Shown here piece after piece: positions 1-6,956 of a stretch of 8,641 nucleotides of DNA (position 1 is its first letter; every line of letters begins with the position of its first letter). A model generated the notes under the pieces. That model saw only the letters and a program-made list of their open reading frames with translations, was not told the origin of the DNA and ran no database searches. The stretch is from NCBI GenBank assembly GCA_023428365.1, contig JAEYYQ010000028.1, positions 1-8,641 of the forward strand, given 5' to 3'. The translations under genes and the position numbers were made by a program. The DNA comes from Pseudomonadota bacterium (GTDB lineage Bacteria; Pseudomonadota; Alphaproteobacteria; Rhizobiales; Hyphomicrobiaceae).

Positions 1-18
1 TATGGCGATGAGGTTTGA
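1..18 (+). CDS. 3' end of an upstream gene (last five codons)
   Basis: Frame 1 reads Tyr-Gly-Asp-Glu-Val followed by a TGA stop at 16-18. The stop lies 5 bases before the preferred GTG start of the ABC ATPase gene, the spacing expected inside an operon. In loci of this class the gene next to the ATPase is often the periplasmic solute-binding protein (PotD-like), but five residues cannot identify a family. That this is coding at all is inferred from position only. Confidence 0.3.
   Translation, partial: YGDEV
7..13 (+). promoter_or_regulatory. Shine-Dalgarno-like site deciding the ATPase start
   Basis: GATGAGG at 7-13 ends 10 bases before the GTG at 24 but only 1 base before the TTG at 15. 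A ribosome bound here could use the GTG but hardly the TTG, so the GTG is the better start. The spacing to the GTG is at the long end of normal. Confidence 0.45.
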
Positions 19-23
19 ACGCA

Positions 24-1124
24 GTGACGCAACCCAAGCTCAAGATCCGTGAGCTGCGGAAAACGTATGGCCCTGTCGTGGCGTTGGGCAGCGCCAGCAT
101 CGAAATGCCGGAAGGCGAATTTCTGACCCTTCTCGGTCCGTCCGGGTCCGGCAAGACGACGATGCTCATGATGATCGCCGGATTGGTGCAGCCTGATTCC
201 GGCGAAGTCTGGATCGATGGGAAGCTGGCGACGTACGCACCTCCCTATAAGCGCGATATCGGTGTGGTTTTCCAGAATTACGCACTGTTTCCGCATCTCA
301 CGGTTTTTGAGAACATTGCATTTCCGCTCCGTATGCGCGGGACGCCCGAGGCCGAAGTTCGGCGCGAGGTCAAGCGCGTGCTGGAGCTCATCCAGCTCGC
401 GGACGTGGGCGGCAGACTTCCACGCGCGCTATCAGGTGGTCAGCAGCAGCGTATCGCTCTGGCGCGTTGCATCGTCTATCGGCCGTCGATCATTCTGATG
501 GACGAGCCACTGGGCGCACTCGACAAGAAGCTGCGCGATCAGATGAAGCTTGAGATCAAACGGCTGCACGAGGAACTTGGCATCACGGTCGTCTATGTCA
601 CGCATGATCAGGAAGAAGCGATGATCATGTCTGATCGCATCTGCCTGATGAACAATGCGCGCATCGAGCAGATTGGAACGCCATCTGATCTCTATTTCAA
701 GCCGAAGACGACGTTTGCGGCTGATTTCCTCGGAGAATCGAACTTGCTCGATGCTTCCGTCGGCGGGATCGACGGCGGGCATATCAATCTGGTGACGGCG
801 GCGGGGACGACGCTAAAGGCCGCGCAGGACCCTGAGCGCAGTTTTCAGAAAGGGCAGGCAGTCAAAGTCATGGTGCGCCCGGAAATGATTTCCGTGCTCA
901 ACAATGGTGCTGCCGCGGAAAATGTCATCGAGGGCCGGGTGACCGATTCCATTCTGGTGGGAGGTGTCACGAAGTATTACGCGCGGCTGGCCGACGGTAC
1001 TGAAGTGTCGGCCACTGATCTGACCCGCGGGCCTATGGCGCCGTTGGCGCGCGATAGCGTCATCCGATTTGGGTGGCCCAAGGAAAGCGCCGTTCTGTTG
1101 CCGCTCGGGGAGGATGCTGCGTGA
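24..1124 (+). CDS. PotA-like ABC transporter ATP-binding protein
   Basis: Cytoplasmic ATPase of a spermidine/putrescine-class ABC importer, powering the fused permease encoded next. With the GTG start at 24 the protein has 366 residues, the usual PotA length of 350-380. All catalytic motifs are intact: Walker A GPSGSGKT at 38-45, Q-loop Gln84 (VVFQNYALFP), signature LSGGQ at 136-140, Walker B IILMDEP at 156-162 with catalytic Glu161, D-loop LGALD, and switch His194 (YVTHDQEEA). A C-terminal TOBE-like region from about 276 to 350 follows FLGESNLL, as in PotA and other MOI-type ATPases. A TTG at 15 would add three residues, but its spacing to the ribosome-binding site is too short. Its stop overlaps the permease start (GTGA at 1121-1124), implying translational coupling. 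The transported compound is unproven: iron(III), thiamine and polyamine importers share this architecture, though the partner permease favours the polyamine branch. Confidence 0.95.
   Translation: MTQPKLKIRELRKTYGPVVALGSASIEMPEGEFLTLLGPSGSGKTTMLMMIAGLVQPDSGEVWIDGKLATYAPPYKRDIGVVFQNYALFPHLTVFENIAFPLRMRGTPEAEVRREVKRVLELIQLADVGGRLPRALSGGQQQRIALARCIVYRPSIILMDEPLGALDKKLRDQMKLEIKRLHEELGITVVYVTHDQEEAMIMSDRICLMNNARIEQIGTPSDLYFKPKTTFAADFLGESNLLDASVGGIDGGHINLVTAAGTTLKAAQDPERSFQKGQAVKVMVRPEMISVLNNGAAAENVIEGRVTDSILVGGVTKYYARLADGTEVSATDLTRGPMAPLARDSVIRFGWPKESAVLLPLGEDAA
1107..1113 (+). promoter_or_regulatory. Shine-Dalgarno site for the fused permease gene
   Basis: GGGGAGG at 1107-1113, inside the end of the ATPase gene, ends 7 bases before GTG 1121. 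It is the strongest ribosome-binding site seen in the window. It settles the permease start at 1121 over the in-frame GTG at 1073, which would overlap the ATPase gene by 52 bases. Confidence 0.75.
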
Positions 1125-2953
1125 CGACAGGCGCTACAGACGCAGCGCAGGCTCCGGTGAACGAGGTAGCGATATATCGGCCGAAGCCGGCTTGGATACG
1201 CGCCTGGCCGATCTATCCAATCCTGCTGTTTTTGCTGGCGCTGTTCGTCTATCCAGTTTTCCAGCTGCTTTCGCTCAGTGTCGTGACACCGTCGGGCGGT
1301 CTGACGTTGGATCACTACGAGCGGCTGGCAAGCAGCCCGGTCTATATTCAGGTTTTGCGCAACACACTGCAAATCGCGGGTTGGACGACGCTGCTCTGTG
1401 TTATTGGCGGATACCCGGTGGCTTATCTTTTGGCCACTACTGAGCCGGGAACGCGCAATCGTCTTGTGCTGTGGGTGTTGCTGCCGTTCTGGACGAGCTT
1501 CCTGGTGCGGACATTCGCCTGGATCGTTCTGCTCGGGCGGCGCGGCGCCATCAACGAATTCCTGATGGATATCGGCCTCATCAACGCGCCGATCGAGTTT
1601 CTCTACAACATGACCGGCGTCATGGTTGGCATGGTGCATGCGATGATGCCGCTGGCGGTTCTCACCATGCTCTCCGTGATGGAGAACATCGACCGCAATT
1701 TGGTGCCGGCAGCCGCGACGCTCGGTGCGCGTGGTGGACAGACGTTTTGGCGGATTTATTTCCCACTATCGCTGCCCGGTGTGGCGGCGGCCGGGCTCTT
1801 GGTTTTCATTACTTCGCTGGGTTTCTTCATCACTCCGGCCCTGTTGGGAAGCCCGCGCCAGACGATGATCACGCAGGTCATCATCCAGCAAGTCGAGGAG
1901 ATGCTGAACTATCCGTTCGCCGGCGCCATCGCGATGCTGCTGCTCGTGACGGCACTGCTGGTCTTTTATCTCTACGATCGCGCCCTGGGCATGTCGACGC
2001 TCGCCGGTTCGGCGACGGCTGGACAGCGTGACTCAGGCGAACAGGGGATCATCGGCAAGGTGTTCTCGTGGATTGGTTCCCTGATCATCGGGGTACTCGC
2101 GAAAATCTCCGATGGCGTCGCGATCGTGTGGGAGAAAATTTTTGGTGGGCGTGCTGACCGGCCACCAGTGGCCTCCGGTCGTCTCGGACTGCGGGTTGCC
2201 GTTTTCATGCTGCTGCTCTTCCTCGCCGGACCGAGCTTCTTCATCATTCCGGTGTCGTTCACGACCGAAGGCTTCATCGAGTGGCCGCCGGTGTTCTTTT
2301 CTATGAAATGGTACGCCGCGATCCTGGATCATCCGCAATGGATTCCCGCGATCACGCGTTCCCTGGTCGTCGGACTGTTCGCGTCGCTTCTGGCGATGGC
2401 CATTGGCGTGCCGGCAGCGTTCTTCCTCGCGCGGCAACGCTTCTTTGCCAAGACGGCGGCGCTGGCGTTTATCCTGTCGCCGCTGATCCTGCCACGCATC
2501 GTGATCGCGGTCGCGCTATTCTACTTCTATGCGGGCCTCGGGCTGATCGGAACCAACCTCGGTCTGATCCTCGGACACACCGTGTTGGCGGTTCCTTATG
2601 TTGTCATCACCGTGATGGCGGTTCTGAAGAATTACGATCAGCGGCTTGATCACGCGGCAGCCAGTCTCGGTGCTTCGCCACCGCGCGTGCTGTGGCACAT
2701 CACGATACCGCTAATCCGTTCGGGATTGATTGCAGCGTTTCTGTTTGCGTTCGTGACGAGCTTCGACGAGCTGACGATTGCGCTGTTCATATCGAGCGGT
2801 CTCGCCACGACGTTGCCGAAGCAGATGTGGGACGATGCGATCCTGAAGGTGTCGCCGACGCTGGCTGCGGTGTCGACGCTGCTCCTGCTTTTCGTCACCA
2901 TCGTCATCCTGTTGGCTGAGTACATGCAGCGACGGTCGGCTGCCAAGGGCTGA
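1121..2953 (+). CDS. Fused two-domain (PotB-PotC-like) ABC transporter permease
   Basis: Inner-membrane channel of the importer, with both permease halves in one 610-residue chain. The first half (about 25-290) is PotB-like with six predicted membrane segments near 29-51, 77-105, 115-138, 162-187, 217-243 and 267-289. Its EAA loop, which docks on the ATPase, is at about 195-219 (PAAATLGA ... IYFPLSLPG). The second half (about 358-602) is PotC-like with six segments near 358-380, 411-437, 445-475, 480-502, 534-556 and 577-602, and its EAA loop at about 511-535 (HAAASLGA ... ITIPLIRSG). Between them lies a linker of about 65 residues, rich in Gly, Lys and Asp, with a moderately hydrophobic stretch at 314-337. 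Classical PotB and PotC are separate proteins of 260-310 residues; fused permeases are known in iron (FbpB/SfuB) and thiamine (ThiP) importers. The reading frame runs through the linker without interruption. Start and coupling follow from the GTGA overlap and the site at 1107-1113. The gene should partner the preceding ATPase and an unseen binding protein. Confidence 0.93.
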   Translation: MTTGATDAAQAPVNEVAIYRPKPAWIRAWPIYPILLFLLALFVYPVFQLLSLSVVTPSGGLTLDHYERLASSPVYIQVLRNTLQIAGWTTLLCVIGGYPVAYLLATTEPGTRNRLVLWVLLPFWTSFLVRTFAWIVLLGRRGAINEFLMDIGLINAPIEFLYNMTGVMVGMVHAMMPLAVLTMLSVMENIDRNLVPAAATLGARGGQTFWRIYFPLSLPGVAAAGLLVFITSLGFFITPALLGSPRQTMITQVIIQQVEEMLNYPFAGAIAMLLLVTALLVFYLYDRALGMSTLAGSATAGQRDSGEQGIIGKVFSWIGSLIIGVLAKISDGVAIVWEKIFGGRADRPPVASGRLGLRVAVFMLLLFLAGPSFFIIPVSFTTEGFIEWPPVFFSMKWYAAILDHPQWIPAITRSLVVGLFASLLAMAIGVPAAFFLARQRFFAKTAALAFILSPLILPRIVIAVALFYFYAGLGLIGTNLGLILGHTVLAVPYVVITVMAVLKNYDQRLDHAAASLGASPPRVLWHITIPLIRSGLIAAFLFAFVTSFDELTIALFISSGLATTLPKQMWDDAILKVSPTLAAVSTLLLLFVTIVILLAEYMQRRSAAKG

Positions 2954-2961
2954 GCAAAGCG

Positions 2962-4197
2962 ATGCGCAACGTAGCTGTTGTCGGCGCCGGAATTGTCGGC
3001 ATGTGTACTGCGGCTTACCTGCAGCGCATGGGGGCTCAGGTCACAGTATTCGATCCGGTCGAGCCGGGCCGGAGCTGTTCCTACGGCAACGCGGGGGGAC
3101 TCAGCCCCGGCTCGTGCATCCCGGTTGCGTATCCGGGCGTGATCAAGCAGGTGCCGGGATGGCTGCTCGATCCGATGGCACCGCTGGTGCTGAACTGGGG
3201 CTATCTGCCGAAGGCCATTCCCTGGCTGTTGCGCTTCATCAAGGCCAGCGGTCCGGAGCAATTCCAGCGCAGCGCTGCAGCGCTCAGTGCGATTATGCGG
3301 CCGGTGTTTGACAGCTATCAGCCGCTTCTGGCTGACGCGAAAGCTGAGCATCTCGTGCGTCGCCTCGGTCAGCTCTACGTGTACGAGACGGAAGCCGCGT
3401 TCAAGGGTGACACGCTGGGCTGGGAGACGCGGCGCAAGCATGGTGCGCCGTTCGAGGTGCTGTCGGCGGAGGAGTTGCGCCAGTCGGAGCCGGATCTGGC
3501 GCCGATTTTTGCGCGCGGCGTCTTTCTGCCGGAGCATGGCTACTGCATCAATCCGCTAGGCCTCGTGGAAGCCATAACCACGACCGTATTGCGCAATGGG
3601 GGGAAGGTCATCTCCGAGCGCGTCGTCAACATCGATATGGATGGAGGCGGCATGAAGGCGCTCGTTACTCCGTCGGGCCGGCATCATGTCGACGCCGTTG
3701 TCATTGCTGCGGGGGCCTGGTCGCATCAGCTCGCGCGCCGGCTCGGGCATAAGGTTCCGCTCGAAACGCAGCGCGGCTATCACGCGATGCTGGCGGAACC
3801 GAGTATCGTGCCGCGCACGACAATCATGTGGGCCGAAAAGAAGTTCATGGCCACGCCAATGGAGAACGGCTTACGCTTCGCTGGCACGGTGGAGCTCGCT
3901 GGCCTCGAAGCGCCGCCGGATTATCGCCGCGCCGATGTTTTGCTCAAGTTCGGAAAGCAGATGTTCCCGGGACTGGAGGGTGGTGAGGTCAGCCGGTGGA
4001 TGGGGCATCGTCCATGTCTGCCGGATTCGCTGCCCGTGATTGGCCGTTCGCCGAAAGTGCGCAATGCGTATTTTGCCTTCGGCCACGGCCACCTCGGATT
4101 ATCATGTGCCTCGACGACAGGGCGGCTTGTCGCTGAACTCGTGACCGGCGCCGCACCGAGCATCGATCTCACTCCCTATCGCATCGACAGGTTCTAA
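2962..4197 (+). CDS. DadA-like FAD-dependent D-amino-acid dehydrogenase family protein
   Basis: Flavoprotein of the DAO superfamily, 411 residues (E. coli DadA has 432). It probably oxidises an amino acid or secondary amine to an imine, passing electrons to the respiratory chain instead of oxygen if it follows DadA; the substrate is not visible. The N-terminal Rossmann motif VVGAGIVG has its glycines at 8, 10 and 13. An acidic residue, Asp31, ends the second strand (VTVFD), as expected for ribose binding. The DadA-type segment NAGGLSPG is at 43-50. The second FAD-contact motif AAGAWS is at 249-254. The C-terminal block has GHRPCLPDSLPVIG at 348-361 and the GHGHLG turn at 374-379. It lies 8 bases after the permease stop and 1 base before the next gene, so it belongs to the transporter operon. 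The ribosome-binding site is weak (AAGGG at 2945-2949, 12 bases away). D-hydroxyproline dehydrogenase or another secondary-amine dehydrogenase is an equally possible identity. Confidence 0.88.
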   Translation: MRNVAVVGAGIVGMCTAAYLQRMGAQVTVFDPVEPGRSCSYGNAGGLSPGSCIPVAYPGVIKQVPGWLLDPMAPLVLNWGYLPKAIPWLLRFIKASGPEQFQRSAAALSAIMRPVFDSYQPLLADAKAEHLVRRLGQLYVYETEAAFKGDTLGWETRRKHGAPFEVLSAEELRQSEPDLAPIFARGVFLPEHGYCINPLGLVEAITTTVLRNGGKVISERVVNIDMDGGGMKALVTPSGRHHVDAVVIAAGAWSHQLARRLGHKVPLETQRGYHAMLAEPSIVPRTTIMWAEKKFMATPMENGLRFAGTVELAGLEAPPDYRRADVLLKFGKQMFPGLEGGEVSRWMGHRPCLPDSLPVIGRSPKVRNAYFAFGHGHLGLSCASTTGRLVAELVTGAAPSIDLTPYRIDRF

Positions 4198-4198
4198 C

Positions 4199-5740
4199 GT
4201 GATCAATACTGACGACGGTTTCGTATCCCTTCTGATGCGATGCGCGCGTGACGAGCCGGAGCGCATCTTTGCGCGTCATAAGGTCGAGAATCTTACCTGT
4301 CGCGCGCTTGATGATAGGTCGACGATGCTGGCGCATTGGCTTCGCAGCCAGGGTGTCGAGCCCGGTTCGCGCGTGCTCGTCATGATGCGAAACTCACCGC
4401 TTACGATCGCGCTGCTGTTCGCGATCGGCAAGGCCGGTGCGGTGTGGGTGCCCGTCAACGTGCAGAGCCGCGGAGACAATCTGCGCTACATTATCGAACA
4501 CGCGGGACCGACTGTTGTTGTTGTCGATCACGATCTGGTGGCGACGCTGACAGAAGACGTACCGGCGCTTGACCCCGCGCGGCTGCGCGTTGTTGGCGGA
4601 GCCCTTGGGGAACAATCGCTGGAAGCCGCTTTGGTCGGTTCCGATCCGGTGGCGGCGTTCGATCGCGAGCTGCCCGATGCCGACGCGCCGTACGCCATCA
4701 TGTATACCTCCGGCACGACGGGGCGTCCGAAGGGCGTCATCGTCTCGCACCGTATGCTGAGGCTGTCCGGAGAGGCCATCGCGCTGGTTTCGGCCATCGA
4801 GGATGGCGGCGTCTTCCATATGTGGGAGCCACTCTTCCATATCGGCGGTGCGCAGATGATCATTCTACCGCTGATCCGCCGCGTGCATCTGGCGATGGTC
4901 GACCGGTTCAGCGCCAGTAACTTCTGGCACGAGATCAAGGACAGCGGCGCGACACACATTCATTTTCTCGGCGGCCTGCTGCAAATTCTGCTTAAGCAGC
5001 CGCCCAGCCCGCTTGATCGTACGCATGGCGCGCGCATTGCTTTTGGCGGCGGCTGCCCACGCGATATCTGGCGCGAGTTTGAGGAACGCTTCGGCATCCA
5101 GATCCGCGAGTGCTACGGGATGACCGAGTGTTCGAGCGTGACCACTTACAATAGCACTGGAGTGCTCGGGTCTGTCGGCGTGGAGTTGCCGTGGTTCGAG
5201 GTCGATCTGCTCGACGATGCTGGCCGGCCGGTTCCGCGTGGTGAACGCGGCGAGATCGTTGTTCGCGCGAAGCTGCCTGGCGCAATCACCAAAGGCTATT
5301 TCAATAATCCCGAAGCGACGGCGCGCGCGATCAAGCCGGACGGTTTCCATACCGGTGACATCGGCACTCAGGACGCCAACGGCAATTTCTTCTTCCACGG
5401 CCGTATGACCGACAACGTGCGTGTGAAAGGCGAAAACGTGTCGGCGTTCGAAGTCGAGCATGTCGCCGTTCAGCATCCGGCTGTCGAGGACTGTGCGATG
5501 ATCGGCGTCGCCTCGGATGTCGGCGAGCAGGATATCAAGCTGTTCGTCAAGGCGAAGACGGGCGAAACAGTGGCGCCAGCGGAGCTGTCGGCGTGGCTTG
5601 GCAAGCGCCTCGCACCCTATCAGAACCCGCGCTACATCGTGGTAATCGACGAGTTCGAGCGCACGCCCAGCCAGCGCATCATGAAGCATCGCCTGACCGC
5701 CCGCATCGAGCAGGCGTGGGACAGGTTCAAGCCGTCTTGA
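4199..5740 (+). CDS. AMP-dependent acyl-CoA synthetase, CaiC/FadD-like
   Basis: Adenylate-forming enzyme of 513 residues, expected to activate a carboxylic acid to its acyl-AMP and then acyl-CoA in the cytoplasm. The ATP-binding P-loop YTSGTTGRPKG is at 169-179. The A4-like aromatic/His region WEPLFHIGG is at 209-217, the A5 motif YGMTE at 306-310, the A7 motif TGD at 385-387, and the hinge block GRMTDNVRVKGENVSAFEVE at 401-420. The C-terminal A10 block reads RTPSQRIMKHRL at 488-499. Where family members usually have the lysine that contacts the acyl-AMP (the K of G/E-K-I/V), this protein has Arg493 (codon CGC 5675-5677). The overall style, including the crotonobetaine/carnitine-CoA ligase-like hinge and tail, points to the CaiC branch, but the acid used cannot be read. 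The GTG start at 4199 is one base after the dadA-like stop, with a modest ACAGG at 4187-4191 seven bases upstream. The 3' end overlaps the convergent transporter gene by 14 bases. Confidence 0.92.
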   Translation: MINTDDGFVSLLMRCARDEPERIFARHKVENLTCRALDDRSTMLAHWLRSQGVEPGSRVLVMMRNSPLTIALLFAIGKAGAVWVPVNVQSRGDNLRYIIEHAGPTVVVVDHDLVATLTEDVPALDPARLRVVGGALGEQSLEAALVGSDPVAAFDRELPDADAPYAIMYTSGTTGRPKGVIVSHRMLRLSGEAIALVSAIEDGGVFHMWEPLFHIGGAQMIILPLIRRVHLAMVDRFSASNFWHEIKDSGATHIHFLGGLLQILLKQPPSPLDRTHGARIAFGGGCPRDIWREFEERFGIQIRECYGMTECSSVTTYNSTGVLGSVGVELPWFEVDLLDDAGRPVPRGERGEIVVRAKLPGAITKGYFNNPEATARAIKPDGFHTGDIGTQDANGNFFFHGRMTDNVRVKGENVSAFEVEHVAVQHPAVEDCAMIGVASDVGEQDIKLFVKAKTGETVAPAELSAWLGKRLAPYQNPRYIVVIDEFERTPSQRIMKHRLTARIEQAWDRFKPS

Positions 5741-5741
5741 A
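5726..5741. repeat. Perfect inverted repeat spanning both convergent stop codons
   Basis: TTCAAG (5726-5731) and CTTGAA (5736-5741) are exact reverse complements separated by CCGT. The left arm contains the benE stop (TCA at 5727-5729, TGA on the minus strand) and the right arm the acyl-CoA synthetase stop (TGA at 5738-5740). A 6-pair stem with only two G-C pairs is weak and no T-run follows on either strand. It is therefore a poor candidate for an intrinsic terminator and may partly reflect the symmetric stop codons. Confidence 0.4.
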
Positions 5742-6944
5742 GTCGTCCGGTTCGAGCAGCCTGGAGGCGATATAGCCGAACAGGATCCCCCAGAACGGGG
5801 CGCCGATGCTGAAGATCGACATGCCGGTCACGGTAATGAGGAACGTGATCAGTGTGCCGAACCCGTAGCGACCCTGGAATGCGATTGTGAACGCGGTCTG
5901 CAGAACCTTCAGCATGGCCAGTCCGGCCAACGTCGCGATGAACACCGCCGGAGCGGCGAGCAGCAGGCGCGTGAACATCGGTGCGAATAGGCCGAACGCA
6001 AGCGCCAGTAGCCCGACGATGATCGCGCTGGTGTATTGAGTTTCAGGCTTGCCGCTTCCCGAGAGGATCGCCGTGACGGGGCCGGTGAGGCAGGTGGAAG
6101 CCGTGCCGACAAATGCCGAGATGAGCGAACCGACGCCGCATGCCGCGGCGATGCTGTTGACCGGCGGTCGATGACCCGTTGCGGTCAGCACGGCGATACC
6201 CTGGCCGTTCTGGACCACCAGCACCGTGATCGCGAGAGGCACGACCAGCTCCGCAATCGCTTGCCAGGAGAATATCGGCGTGACGAGATGAGGGGCCGCG
6301 AACATCGCACCCTCGCTGGCGACAGGGGTGAATGTTTCCGTCCAGAGCACGGCAGCGACGCCGACGAGAAGGGCGCCGATCAGTGGTGGCACGGTGGCGG
6401 CAATCTTTGGCATCCGCATCAAAACGAGAAACGCGAGCGTCATCGGCAGAGCGATCCGAAGATCGACCGCAAAGGCGCGGACCCAATCGAGTCCGAACTG
6501 CAGGAACACGCCAGCGACCATCCCCATCACGATCGGCATGGGGATGGCTTCCATGCTGCGTCGGACGAAACCGCTGAGCGCGAGCGCCAGCATCAGGGCG
6601 CCGGTCACGACGAACGCGCCGACCACCTCGGGGAACGTCAGATGGGTGAGGGCAGGGCCAACGAGAACGGTGCCGGGAATGGTCCAAAAGAAGACCAGCG
6701 GCTGCCGGTAGACGAGACTGATCGCGATGCTGAGCAGGCCATTGATGAAAAAGGCGCCGAACACCCACGATGCGATTTGCTGTTCGGCAAGGCCGCCCTT
6801 GGTGCCGACAGCCAGGATGACGGCGAGCGGTCCGGATGCCGCGAAGACGAACCCCACCACGGCATTGGCGAGGCTCGTTCGCGAAAGATCGGCGCGCAGA
6901 TGACTGAGGCCGGCAATCGGCTGTTCCGGCCGTTCGAGATACAT
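5727..6944 (-). CDS. benE: BenE-family benzoate/H+ symporter-like transporter
   Basis: Inner-membrane carrier of the BenE family, related to the NCS2 nucleobase transporters, with 405 residues against roughly 390-400 for known members. It is nearly all hydrophobic, with about 11-12 membrane segments. Family-type features include WTIPGTVLVGPAL at 87-99 in the early helices, VVQNGQGIAVL at 243-253 followed by TGHRPPVN at 256-263, and TGPVTAIL at 287-294. The named function of the family is proton-coupled benzoate uptake, but many homologues are untested and no benzoate-degradation gene is visible here, so the cargo is uncertain. The ATG at 6944 is 12 bases after the preceding gene's TAA. No purine-rich ribosome-binding site precedes it, and the intervening codons are in frame with the upstream gene, so translation may depend on coupling. 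Its C-terminus (Glu-Pro-Asp-Asp-Phe-Lys-Thr-Ala) is encoded partly opposite the end of the acyl-CoA synthetase gene. Confidence 0.92.
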   Translation of the reverse strand: MYLERPEQPIAGLSHLRADLSRTSLANAVVGFVFAASGPLAVILAVGTKGGLAEQQIASWVFGAFFINGLLSIAISLVYRQPLVFFWTIPGTVLVGPALTHLTFPEVVGAFVVTGALMLALALSGFVRRSMEAIPMPIVMGMVAGVFLQFGLDWVRAFAVDLRIALPMTLAFLVLMRMPKIAATVPPLIGALLVGVAAVLWTETFTPVASEGAMFAAPHLVTPIFSWQAIAELVVPLAITVLVVQNGQGIAVLTATGHRPPVNSIAAACGVGSLISAFVGTASTCLTGPVTAILSGSGKPETQYTSAIIVGLLALAFGLFAPMFTRLLLAAPAVFIATLAGLAMLKVLQTAFTIAFQGRYGFGTLITFLITVTGMSIFSIGAPFWGILFGYIASRLLEPDDFKTA

Positions 6945-6956
6945 GGTGGTGACTAC

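Noticed and set aside
1073..1120. Longer permease with start at GTG 1073
   Set aside because: It would overlap the ATPase gene by 52 bases and add a basic, Cys-containing leader; GTG 1121 has a strong GGGGAGG site 7 bases upstream and the typical GTGA overlap.
977..1639. 220-codon open frame on the minus strand
   Set aside because: Runs opposite the ATPase-permease junction; low-complexity Arg/Gln/His composition and no plausible ribosome-binding context.
2650..3537. 295-codon open frame on the minus strand
   Set aside because: Arg- and His-rich product with no recognisable motif, running opposite the end of the permease gene and the start of the DadA-like gene. It is a GC-rich shadow frame.
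4865..5689. 274-codon open frame on the minus strand
   Set aside because: Lies wholly opposite the acyl-CoA synthetase, whose motifs are intact, and has no family features of its own.
5726..5741. Bidirectional intrinsic terminator
   Set aside because: The stem is only six pairs with two G-C pairs and there is no T-run on either strand, so it is recorded as an inverted repeat only.
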